The position numbers were made by a program, and so were the translations under genes. 64,000 bases of DNA from the NCBI RefSeq assembly GCF_965638725.1, contig NC_134953.1, positions 41,438,454 to 41,502,453 of the forward strand, written 5' to 3'. The first letter of the stretch is position 1. Every line of letters begins with the position of its first letter. Origin of the DNA: Aptenodytes patagonicus (taxonomy: Eukaryota; Chordata; Aves; Sphenisciformes; Spheniscidae). Under the pieces are notes generated by a model, which saw only the letters and a program-made list of their open reading frames with translations, did not search any database and was not told the origin of the DNA. Below are positions 13,860 to 25,606 of the stretch, one piece after another.

Positions 13860-14600
13860 TCCTCATCCTGCAAAAAAAGTCAAAGCATGACGATTATTTC
13901 AGGGTCTGCCATAAGTGTCGGAGACAATTTAATGAAATGCCGCTCGCAAAGACTTTCTGCTTAGCATCCCTGCACATGTGCTCCTCTGAGCATCTGTTTT
14001 AACAAAAATCATGCTTAATAGTACAGGGTTAATACCTGAACTGAGGTCACACTCCCCGTGCAACATCCCCACCATAAAATTCAGCAGAAAGGCTCTATCT
14101 CTTTTTTTTTTTTTCTTGTAGGAAACTATTATGTCCTAGCTGCAAAATCTGCCCTGGAGTCTGGCAGAGTGGAACGAGGAGCCATCGCTTAAAAATCAAT
14201 TCATGGTGGTCTTGAGCTATGTTTTTGTTCTGGCACATTAAACAGAATGAAGACATATGTCTGAATTTAAGACATCCTTTTGGTTCCCTGTATACACGAG
14301 CCAGCCGAGAAATTTGAACTATTTCAAAGCACTAGGAAAAAGAATTGTAGACACATCCTTTGTTTAGGCATATATTTTTAATTATCCTGCCTTTTAATAT
14401 TCCTCTCCATTTGAGTATAATCAGAGAAAATAGATCCTGCTGGGCATTGTCATGCTTAATAAAAGTAAGACTGAACATCTGCAAATTTGGCGACAGTGTG
14501 GCGCATATGATGCACCAGCGGCTGAGCTGCATTCTTGTGTAATTATAACACCACATGCAGCTGTAATAGTGTAATTCTCTGTTTACATTAGTTCTAGCAC
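13860..14600. promoter_or_regulatory. Candidate conserved non-coding elements
   Basis: Two parts, about 13870-13990 and 14340-14600, contain dense homeodomain-like words (attaatt, taattataa) and an even texture without CpG depletion (gacgatt, gtcgg, ggcgac). Stop codons rule out coding in the frames I read. The assignment is visual only. Confidence 0.3.
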
Positions 14601-17600
14601 TTATCCTAAACTCCGCTGGGTTGGGGTGCTAAGCATTTACAAACTGGTAGCATTTTTTCCCCTACCGAAGAAAGCTGAAAGGACAGGAGGACCGTATGTT
14701 GTCTGCCCATTGGTGAGATATTGGGTTCGGGGGAATAATTCATGCAAGGCAGGAGCCTGCCCTGCTGTGCAAAGCAGGGCTGGTGTTGCTGAAATTAGTG
14801 CCGTTAGAATTAAATCAGTGAAAGTGAGAGCAGACTTCAGGCTTTCTCTCATCTTTTTTTTTTTTTTTTGGCAATGCAAACCCCACATCCTGCAGCAGCT
14901 GAAGCATACACTTAAATGCGTATTCTGCAAATTGCACCGCTGCCCGTGGGGGAAAGTATGGTTTCACCCCCATCTAACCTTTTGCAAGATGGAGAGCCAA
15001 AGGCAATGCTTTCTCCATCACCCCAGAGAAAGCTGGGCCATCCTGCCCTTCTGCGGAGCTGGAAGTCGGATATAAACTCCTCCGAGCGACCAATGCACAT
15101 GGGCTTGTGTGGGAGGGAAAGCAGAGAAGGTCTTCTCCTGGCGGGCAGCTGTTTGCCTCCTGCACGCTTCACCTCCAGCCCGGCTGCTGTATGTGCCGGG
15201 TGTGCTCTGTCCTTCCAGGGTTGGGGAATAGGGAAAGCAGGCAACAGGGAAAAGTGACAGAGGAAAGGGAGCAAGAGGCATATTGACGTGTTCCCAGCCC
15301 TGGTAGGCATGCAAAGCTCAAGCTCTCAGCAAATATAAGCCTCTCCCTGAAGCATACCTTGCCTTACCACCAGCCTTCCATGCACCAGCGCTTCTCCAAG
15401 AAAAAGAACTGAATTTAGACCTGTCAGCTGGGTAATCAAGCCTGGGATTATTACAGATGTATTCTGCCCTTGTCCATCCAAAATCTTGCTGCACATTCAG
15501 GTTGTTCTGTCCGAAAGCACTTTGGTACCTAACTTAGCTTCCACAGCTGTATTACTCAGCTTTCCCCCTGAACGCAACAGCTCTGTGTTTGTAATATTGT
15601 GTGTCCCAGCATCAGTCCATTCACAGAAATACAAGAGTGATGATGCTGTAGGCGTGCAGTCATCTCGGCCCCAGCCAGAGGTGTGGGAGGGAGCGGGTGG
15701 AGGATGTAACGGACCTCTGATGCTCTGGACTGTTTCAGGGGACAGGGATGATCTCCCCCTCCTGCCCTAAATCAGCCCCCCACAGTAGTGATAGGAGGAG
15801 ATAATTTTTATACAGCATCGTAATTTCATCTCCAGGAAAATCTCGACCTTTCTCTGGGACCAAAACTGGATATTCATGTGCCAAAATATATCCCAAGCAA
15901 TAAGAAAATGCAGGGGGTGAGTAAATAAAGCTATCGTGCCTACCTGGAAAACGGGGGCTTCACTGGCCCAAATCTCCCAACTTGCAGCCTAACATTAGAA
16001 GCTGTTAAATGATTTCCCAGGAGGCTCAGGGTAGCACCTCTGCCACAATGGCTCAGTCCTGGCATTTTGGGGGCATTTGCCAGCATTTAGTGCTGCACCC
16101 AGTGAGGGGAATGGGAACAGTCCTTCTGCAGCTGGCAGGAGGCAATGCCCACGGTGCCGTGCTTCCCAGCACGCTCCTATGTGGACTTGCTGCGGCAGGC
16201 ATTGTCCGCACACTCCAAATAACTGTTTTCCCAGGACATTAGTGCAACTCAGGTGCTTCTAAGGCATCCTAAGGCTGTTCTACCCAACAATGGACACCTA
16301 TGGACTGGCAATGTAACATCTGATGCTTGAATGCTTTGGAGCACAACCCGCAAATCTGAGCATCTTTCAGTGACTTTCTAAACCATTGCTCTGTAAGGGG
16401 AATAAAATGATCACCCCTGTACACAGCCTGACATTCACCATTGATGTGGGAGCTGCTTTATATTGCACTGAAATCGCAGAGCTTGGAGGGTCCAGGAAGC
16501 TGCCCCCAGCAACAACAGTGCTGCAGAGAGTGAATGCTCTTATTATAGGGTCGCTTTAACTAACAGGCAGCGCTTTCCCTTTGCACATGTGCTCGGCAGC
16601 TGCCTGGCTGATCTTTTGAAAGGATGCCACAAGATGCAACATCAGATGCTCGAGTTTCCAGAGAGGCTGATAACAGTGGACTCGACTGTCTTGTTCTTGG
16701 CTGCTGTGCCAGAAAGGAAAAGGATAATAAAGGACCAGCTCACCACGGCAGGGGCTGCAAGCTGGGAATTTCTTTATATAATTTAAAAGTGATATGGCCA
16801 GAGAGAGAAATGATGCTGAAGGTACTAGGCCAATTGTTGCATCTTCAAGCAAGATGGGACCTTCAGCTGCTCTGACCTCCTCGAGCTGTGACGATGACCA
16901 AAATCCATGGGGTTACCTCATTGCAAGGCTGAGGCACAGTGGAGGTTTGCAGTTTACAGGGCCTGTCTAGTGTTCCAGTCTGCAATCTTATGTGCTGATG
17001 ACAGCAGCAAGCACTAGCAGGGAGTGTGTACCATTCCTGTTCACGAGTGGCAATTTCTCTGTTCGAACACGCTGCCAGAGATGGACTTTGCCACGAGTTT
17101 CAGCATAAAACAGTCTGGGATGGGAAAAGGAAGGTCAAGATTTTAGGTCTAATAAATTTTATGCAAACTATAGCTGTGTCCTATGAAGAGTAAAAGAATA
17201 TCACATCAGTTACCAAGCTTTAGAAACCTGCCTTAAATCTGGCGTGCCTTTGTGTCTGAAAGACTTTTTATTACAGTTCAAAGTGGTTTTGCATTTCAGT
17301 TTCAACATAACAAGTTTTCTAGCGTATTTTCATTACTCACTCTCATGGCTGTATGCTTCAGAGTTGTAATTAGTGTACCAGGAATACTTCAGAGGTGGCT
17401 TGCAAGCGAGGCATGCAAAATCATACCTCCCTAAATGATGTGTCTGATGGGTTTCCAGATGATTCAGGCAGGCCTATCAAGGCACGAGCAAGGGGGCAGA
17501 GAAGACAGCATGACATGCAAAGTGCCCATTGCTGCTCCTTCTGAAATCCCTGGGTGCAGGATTCAATCTCAGGTGTATTTGCCTCTTGACCAAGCTGCAT

Positions 17601-20600
17601 ATTAAATAAAGTGCAATCATACAGAAAGCAGCTACTGTTACCAACATAACCTAGAAATACAATACAGCATAATCACAGCTGTAAAACTTCATTAAACAAA
17701 GCGATTATGAAATCTTTCTGCTGGTCTTCTGCAATGGCTCTGGGGGCAAGAAACGTAACCTGTTCCCAACCCGTGCTTGATATGAGAGGAGACGTGTGGC
17801 TGGAGGGAGGGTGAGTCGGCAGATCAACGTTAAAGCTTGTCTCTTGGTGTGTGTGGCTTGTGATATCCCCCAGTACAGTCCAAAGAAGATTTGATTATTG
17901 TTTATTACACCATATATATATGTAAATATATGTGTGTGCACACTGTATTAATCCCAGATGTCTACCACTCTCTGCAGAGACCAGTTTTTCCTATCCTTTG
18001 CATCTTAGCTTGGTTGCTTGGAGTTTTGCCCTCCTCTGTAGCAACAGCAAGAGATGGGCTGTTGGCAAGGTCCTTGACCCAATGGCTCTGTCCTGCTCAT
18101 GCTAATTTTGGGATCAAAACACCATCAAATTTTCATGACTTTTGGTCTTTTGTACTAAAAGCCTTGTACTGACCAGCAGGGGGTGTTTAGTATATGGAGG
18201 GTGGGTGTTCCCTGGCCCAATTTCTTTGCTTGACAGCTTTTGACCACGAGGGCTGGTTGTCCCATGCTGATGGTCCTCTGCTTCTGTAAATGTGCTGATG
18301 AATACTTCTGCTTCAGTCCTGGAAGAGGTGCACTCCCAGCTGCATGCTGTAACGGTGGAAAAGGGGAAAACACAGAGCGTGTCAACACCACGTGGCATCC
18401 CAGGAGCTTTGTGCAGCATCTCACCAGGCAAACCACTTGCTTAATGCTCCAGGTGTGACATCCAGCCCTGTGCTCATCTCTTCTGCAAGTGCACAGCAAT
18501 GGGCAATACTGTCTTCTAAAAGAGCTCCTTCCCCAGCACATTTGAAACAAACCCAAAGAGCCTTCCCCAAATACCCTGCAAAGAGATCTCCCTTGGGAAG
18601 AGCACAGCTGTGGTGCTCCATGGGCTATGTGACCATGCTGTGATATTGCAGCAACATTCCTTATATTCCCTATGCATTATAGCATTATGTATTATCTTAT
18701 ACACCCACCCACACCGTTCCATATTTATTCATCATTAAACAAATACAATCAACCCCCACATTCCAGAAATGCGCTGGCTTGCAGCTAATTAAAACCACCA
18801 TATACTTGGTTATCCCAGCTTTTTTTTGGCTCCGGTTTCCACAGTCCAAAAGAAATGAAAAGGAGTTGGTTCTGGCACGGCTTTTCCTCCTTTGCCTCCG
18901 CATTCCTCAGGGTCTTATGGGAATTGCTCGAATTCTCAGATGTTGTTAAACAATCAAAGAGTAAATATTCCATCACATCCTGATTTTTCTAAAATGGTTG
19001 TGGTTCCAGAGAACAGCTTCTGTAAAGGGGGCTGAGCCCGGCAAGCCTGCAACTAGCGGTTACTGAATGGCCACAAATTAAAGGCAGCCAAAAAAAAAAA
19101 GAAGCAAGCCTGGACCACAAGTGAGTGAGATCGAGACGTGCACTAAAGCATGGATGAGTTTTCTGTCTGCCGATCGCCACAGGGAAGGATGCGCTTGCTT
19201 TGGAGGGACTTCCAAATTGTAATGTGCCCCTTCTCAGCGTTCACCCCGAGTCCCCTGATAAAGGCACTGAGTCCCAGAGCCCAGGTGAGATTTAAATGTA
19301 CAGATTTTGTGCAGGAGCTGCAAGCCCTAATGTACGCATCTTCATAGCTGCTGTCTTCCTCAAACCATCACAAGTGATGTTGTCTATCCAATGGGCTTTA
19401 AATTCTTGTGGAGGTCAAGTTAGACTGTGGGTGTCCCAGAAGAGGGCAGAGGTGCTCCTTCCAACCCAACTTGGCATTGAGGTGGCTTCAGAAGCCACCA
19501 GTACCGGCCACCAGCTCTGCAGCCTCTGCAGCACCTTATCTGACACCTTTGGAAAGTGTGACATTTATCATGTTGCTTCTCCTGCTCCCAGTGTGTCGCA
19601 ATCAAATGGCGTGGGCCGTTAATAAAATGACAGGCACTGCAGACAAAAAACTTGGGGTTTAGCTGGAGAAATCTTTGGGTTGCAAGCTTACTGGTTAACT
19701 GCATGGTTCTGTATTTTCATGAGCAAACAAATTTAGATGTCAAATCTTTAATGGTGACTTCTTAAAAGTAGCCCCATGTCTGGGGATGTTATTGAGAGAT
19801 TTATTCAGACTGATATTGTTCAGAGATTTAAAATGTGCAACCAAGAGCAACTCTGTTGGTTTGTCCTCAATAGCGTACAATACAGATAAAGGTGAAATAT
19901 GGGTTATACTTATTTTTAAAGGATTTTCATGTAACCTTTTTTCATTTAAATGCCTATTAGTTAAAATCACATCAGGAAGGCAAAACATAAGGTGTTAATC
20001 TCACTGATTCAAACATTAATCCTGGCCTCAAGGATCAGCATTTTACCTCACCATGAAAATAATACCTCACTACCTTTTAAACAAATATCTTATTTCTTTA
20101 AAACTGAAAATTTTGAAAGTTATCATACAGTTTTTAAGTTCAGTGGTATTTTCAAGCTGGTTGCAAAATTTAGTAGCAGTGATTGTAACCACAGAGGTCT
20201 GCAGGGGTAGGAGGGGTGAGGTTTGTAGGAGAGGCAATAACATCTATTGGAGCAACTGAGAGTTGGAAATATAGAGAAGTGTGGGCAAATTGCCTCTACT
20301 TCTCATATTTTTCTTTTCCTTTCCCTTGTTCCCTCCCCATGGCTTTGCTGCACAGAGCATCCCATCCTTCAGAAATAAATGCTGTATTTTATCCCCCAAC
20401 AAGAACATCAAGGGACCATCCCTCTGCTTGGGTGTTGTGTTTGCCCAAGCAGCAGGTGACTTCTCGGGTCTTCATCCGCTTCAAATCCTCTCGTTCCTCC
20501 TTTTAAAACACCGTTGCTTTCAGGAGGGTCGAGATGAAAGTTTCCATTAAAACAAGCCCCCCCACATTGAATGAAGGCCAGCTCAGGCGGTGCGGCCGCC

Positions 20601-23559
20601 AACGCGCTGAGGGGATGAGCCTTTCATCTCCCAGCTGCCCTCTCCACCCGGCTGTTTGTCCTGGCCCCAGCAGCAAAGGTTGTTTGTCTTTGGTGCAAGA
20701 CTTCAGCCTGCGAAACTTTGAAGTTTCCTGCCTGGCTCAGTGTCGCCTACTGTTCCTGTCAGCAGCGGCCAGATAAACCTGATGGGCTCAAGGTGTCCAC
20801 TCTAATGCCTTCATTGACACGTAGGCTTGTCTTCAATCGCTTGGGTAAATGGCTGAGTGTGGAGATAGTAATGCGTCATTAATCCCCTGCCAGATAAGCA
20901 CCCTGGTGTATGTGCTGGCCCTTGCTTCCTAAGGCCCTAACAACCCCCAAATCTTACAAATTAGCACCTCACCGAGATCAAAGATTTTGCTTTCCTTTCT
21001 TTCTGCTGTTACCTACTGGTAGGGTTTAGACACCGAGCCCTCTTCAGCCCATGCACGTCTTCCCCCAATTACAGAGCAAATGGTTAAATTACACTCGCAT
21101 GAAGGTCTGGGGGCCTGTCCGTGGTCATTTCCCCAAAGAAATAATCTGGGAGAGGGCTTGGAGGGGAAACCTTTTCTCTTAGAGGATGGAGATGACATAC
21201 AGCAATTTATTTTTTTTTCATTGCCCACATAAACTTATGATGAAAGTGGTAAAGTCCTCCCAAGGTTTGTGATTACAAATACATCGCATTGTTTGCAATC
21301 ACAGTTTTAAAGGATACTTGATACTAAACCATATTATCTAACATGACAGAAGGGATATTGCTTGGTGTTTCCTGAAAATGCCCTGCAAAGCCATTGACTG
21401 GTCTTGTCCTGCACGACAGACCAAGCCCAGAACAAGTTCTGTGAAAATAGTGTCCTCCGTGGACAGGTCTGAAAAGTGCAATGCACACACACAGAGCATC
21501 TTACAAAAGTCAAAATAGTCAAAAGACTATTTTAATTTCTCCTTTGACATGGTATGGAGCACCATGCATCTGCATGAACAATGACTACGGATAAATACTA
21601 CCTTATATACAACATCTTTAGCATATGTATAAAGTGTGTGGTAAAAGTGAATACTGACATGAGCCATGCTGCAGCTCTCAGTGTTTAAGTCATGCGTAGT
21701 ATGTAACGTGTTTTATATAAGGTTGCCCATCATTAAAAAAGTGTTAGACTGTTTAAAACAAACAAAAAAATTGATATTATGGTGAAGGTGTTAGAGGAGT
21801 TGGATCTCCCTCAACTAGCCATCTCAGCAGGCAACCAGATCCAAAATAGGGGCACCTGGAGAGAAGTAGATGAAGATTCATGTAAGCCAGCTAGAAGAAA
21901 ATGGTGAAAAGGTAAGTATAGTTAAGGCTCAAGGAAATCAGTATGTCTTTTCAGGCAGGGTTCATCACTCTGGAGTTCTCAGGAGGTCTTGAAACTGCTG
22001 CTGGGTTTTGCCCTAATACCTTTTTTCAAGAAACAAAAAAGGTCCTTTCTTCTCAAAGGCACCCTCCTCCCTCTCCTTATGCAATATCTCAGTGATTAAA
22101 GCATCCGTTTAGGATGTGGGAGATGCACATTGAAGTTCCTCCTTGCCTGGAGGGGTTTGGACCTAATCTCTAACATCAGGAGAGCATACAGCCATCTGGG
22201 CAAGCACATAAGCCGGAGGAGAGATCTCCCCCACCACCACCCATCCCCACATCACAGCTCCTGGAGGGCTGGGCAGCATAAAATAAAAAAATCCTCTCTT
22301 TAAAATGAAAAGAAAAGAGAAAAGAAGTGTTCCTGTAGGTCATACCTGTCATACTTTCGAAGAAGAGAGTTGGCATCTTCCGTTTTACGCACAAAGGTAA
22401 GTAAGAAAAAATAATATCCTGGTGAAACCAGGATTTAAATGAATTTTCATGAAGTTTAATAAGTTTTCATTTTAAATTAAGTTTCTCTTTTATGCTATTA
22501 AATAACTCCTCCTATCCATGAAAAAACTGCCAGTGACTTTCCCAGGATGAATGAAGGGTGGTTTCTGTACACAGAGGGCAAAGCTTTATCATCCGTGGTT
22601 TGTGCTATGAGCCAATTCCTTCGGTAGGAAAGAAATTATTTAGAAAGCAAATGCTTGTAGCACATTTAGCAAACACTGCCCAGAAAAAAATGACGCTAGG
22701 TTTGGTTTGGCTGTGATGGCTTCAATGTGCCACTGCTTTAACCACAGAGGATACTTCACACACTGGCTTTTCCTGTTCCATTCGTTACAATAGCTCGTGT
22801 CCTGGACGTGTGGCAGCATTAGCAGTAGTGAAAGCACATGAAAAAAAATGCTGTTAGTAAAGAATGTATTATTTTTACAATGTTTTAAGTAATTTCTTCC
22901 AGAATAACAAGGGGTTTAAGCATTACATCCACTCATTTCCAACATGCCAAACCATTCCTACAGCAAGTCCAGTGGTTTTTCTAACTCTGTTTTGTTCAAA
23001 AGGGTGGATAATGGATGAAGGAATGGCTCCATACTAAGTTGGAGGAGGCGATGCTTATCATTAGCCTTTGCAGTGATGGACCTTCACCACTGAGGTCCTC
23101 CCTTGCCCCCAGCTCCTGGGAGGTCTGCAGTGAGCTGTAGCTTCCTCTGAAGCCGCAGATGCAGTGGTGGGCTCTGGAGCCACTAGGACCCGTTGCACCA
23201 AACTGGAATTTGGGGCAGGGTGCATTGGCTTTAGCTCAAAAATGAGCTGGATGTATCCATGGGAATACCTATGCAGCTTTACACTAGGGATGGAATTCGG
23301 TCACCTAAATGTAGTTATTTGAGGTGCTATGGGGGGATATATGGAACATCTCCAGCTCCTGTTCCTCAGGCTACAGGTCTCCTGCAGGTCCTGCGTCATA
23401 TCTGCTGGTCCCCTTTGGCTGGAAGTGAAAATGAGTAAGTGTTCATAAAGGGGTTTTGGGGCTCCTGGTGAGGTCTAGCAGGCGAGGAGGATGCTAGACC
23501 GAACCATTATCTGAAGTCAGGCCACGACAATTGGCAAGTGGAAAAGCAGATGTGAGATC
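14601..23559. other. Gene desert
   Basis: About 9 kb with no gene, RNA or mobile element recognised. Several 90-150-codon frames on both strands near 14.6-15.3 kb overlap one another and resemble nothing known. Confidence 0.55.
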
Positions 23560-23835
23560 TTCCTACTCAATCTCCTGCCTCCCCTTTTGAAGTGTGAGAT
23601 TAATGACCATATCAGATTGTTGACTTTACAGAGGCTGTAGTTGGGGCTAATGTCATAGTGTGATACTTCAATAGCGGGAGGACGATCCTCGCGTCTGACA
23701 AAAGCAGCTAATAAACAAAGATAAATTGAATGTACTTCCAGGTTATTAATGACTTCCCAACACAGTAATCTCTAGAAACAATAGGGAAATGTTTACTCAG
23801 CAGGTTATAGTTTTACTTAGGTTAATGGCTGTTGA
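23560..23835. promoter_or_regulatory. Candidate conserved non-coding element
   Basis: The stretch contains HNF1/homeodomain-like ggttattaatgac, a TCF-like acaaaga, and retained CpGs (gcgggaggacgatcctcgcg) in otherwise AT-rich DNA. Visual judgement only. Confidence 0.25.
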
Positions 23836-25149
23836 ATTAACCGGCAGCTTGGGCGATGCATCAGTGTGTGCTTCGCAGCAGCATCCTGCAGGGATGGATC
23901 AAATGGTATGTTTTGGGTTGCTGGAGGAAGGAGAGCTCAGCTGTGACCTGTGTCTTCTCCAGTACGTGGAGACACTGGGAAAAATAATTGGAAGCACTCT
24001 TCACCCAGTTCCACTCAGAAGATGAAGCGCTCTGTTTATTTGCCCGTTTGCCTAGTCTTTCTTCTTCATCTTCAAAGCATTTGGCTAACATTATCCTATT
24101 AACGTCCGAGTGGGAAAGGTAAGCAACGGGCACCAGTGTGGGGACAAGCCTCTGTGCTGACGTCTGCAAGCACTGCCAGGAGCTGGCTATGGGGGACATC
24201 CACCCCCAAATGGTGCATATTCCCCATACCCAGGGCAAGGAAAGTCCTGTTGCTTATGGGATAAGGATGCTGCCAATGGTATGGGCTGAACCGCCGCTGC
24301 CTGGACCCAGATTTACTGGGAAAACTCAGAGGCAGATGCCTGGCCTTGATAAGCCCTTTCCAACAGCTAAAAATTAATTGTCCTGCAGGGTTTGACATAG
24401 GAGCTGAACGTACACATGTGCATTCACCCAGGCACCTGAGCTACCAGCAGTGACTGCCCACAGGTAGGGCAATATTGGTTTTAAATACAGGATTTTTTCC
24501 CATTTGGAAAAAAAAGGTTTTCTTTTTTACCCATGGTTGCCCAGTGGAAGTAGAGCCAAAGCGTAAGCGGAGTCACCAAGAAACTGAGGTTTGTTTTTCT
24601 ATCACTTTTCTGAACAATTTGAACACTGTAATTTCAGCATGTGGTTCAGCTGAAGGCAATCCCACCAGGAAGCTGCAGGACATAGAGCGGTTTCTCCATA
24701 GGTAATGGTTCTTTAAGGAAGAATTTATTAATTTCTTCTTCTTCTGCCTTCCTTCCAGCCCAAAATTGCTGAGAAAAATCTCGTGAGCCCAGGCTCATGA
24801 GGAGGAGGGATGGAGAGGGCTGCACCAGGGCGTGAAAGTAATATGGTTTTAAAAGGAAAAGAGGTAAAATTCCAAATATTTGGAGTAGCAACACAACACC
24901 AACATTGCTCTCAGCTTTGCAAATCTTTGGGTGTTGCTCTCAATGAATTCCTCACCCGCTGCCAGCCGGAGGGCAAAAAACGCAACATGAATTACATCTG
25001 GTCTCATGCTGCCGGGAGCAGTGCATAGAGTCTTACATTGAATTAAAACCTTTATAATAAAAAAATAATAATCTCCCATGCTTTCTTACCTCCCCAGCAA
25101 GGATGCCATGAGGGCAGTGTCTCATTTTCTGCGTGCAACGTCTTGACAT
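23836..25149. other. Gene desert
   Basis: Nothing recognised. Confidence 0.5.
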
Positions 25150-25455
25150 GTTGTTTTTTTATCGGGCGCTTAAATTATAGCTTGATCGTCGGCAGTCACC
25201 TGCTGAGCGGCGCTGTCGTTCGCACTCCCCATCTTCCTGTCTGCTGGTCATGTCAGAAGGTCGCGCAGCATGAGCGGGTTGATTTATGGGCTCGCCGGAG
25301 CACACAAAGGCTTTTGGAGGAAGTTGGAGCTCTCCCGCCAGTGCCTTTCAAGGCCGGCAAGTCGGGCGGCGCAGGGCTGCCGCGAGGAGCTGCCGCCCAG
25401 ATGAGGATGACGCACCGGCAGTGCGGTGCTGCAGGGAGCGCGCCTGCCTGATGGA
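25150..25455. promoter_or_regulatory. Isolated CpG-rich segment (orphan CpG island candidate)
   Basis: I count about 28 CpG dinucleotides in about 300 bp, against sparse CpGs on both sides. No coding exon explains it: frames through it differ in translation and match nothing known. Orphan CpG islands often mark promoters of non-coding RNAs or developmental enhancers. It lies about 20 kb downstream of DKK1. Confidence 0.5.
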
Positions 25456-25494
25456 AAGGGGCTGCTTGTTTAGGTTTTTTAAGCAAAGATGGAG

Positions 25495-25606
25495 AAAAAA
25501 AAAAATCAATATTAAAAAAATATTTTAAAATCAATATAAAAAAATTTTTAAAAATCATTATAAAACAATAACTAAAACAATCAGTATTAAAAAATTGATA
25601 CTTTGC
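25495..25606 (+). repeat. AT-rich degenerate tandem repeat
   Basis: Imperfect units such as aaaatcaatataaaaaaa and aaaaatcattataaaa follow one another directly after the CpG-rich segment. Confidence 0.75.
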
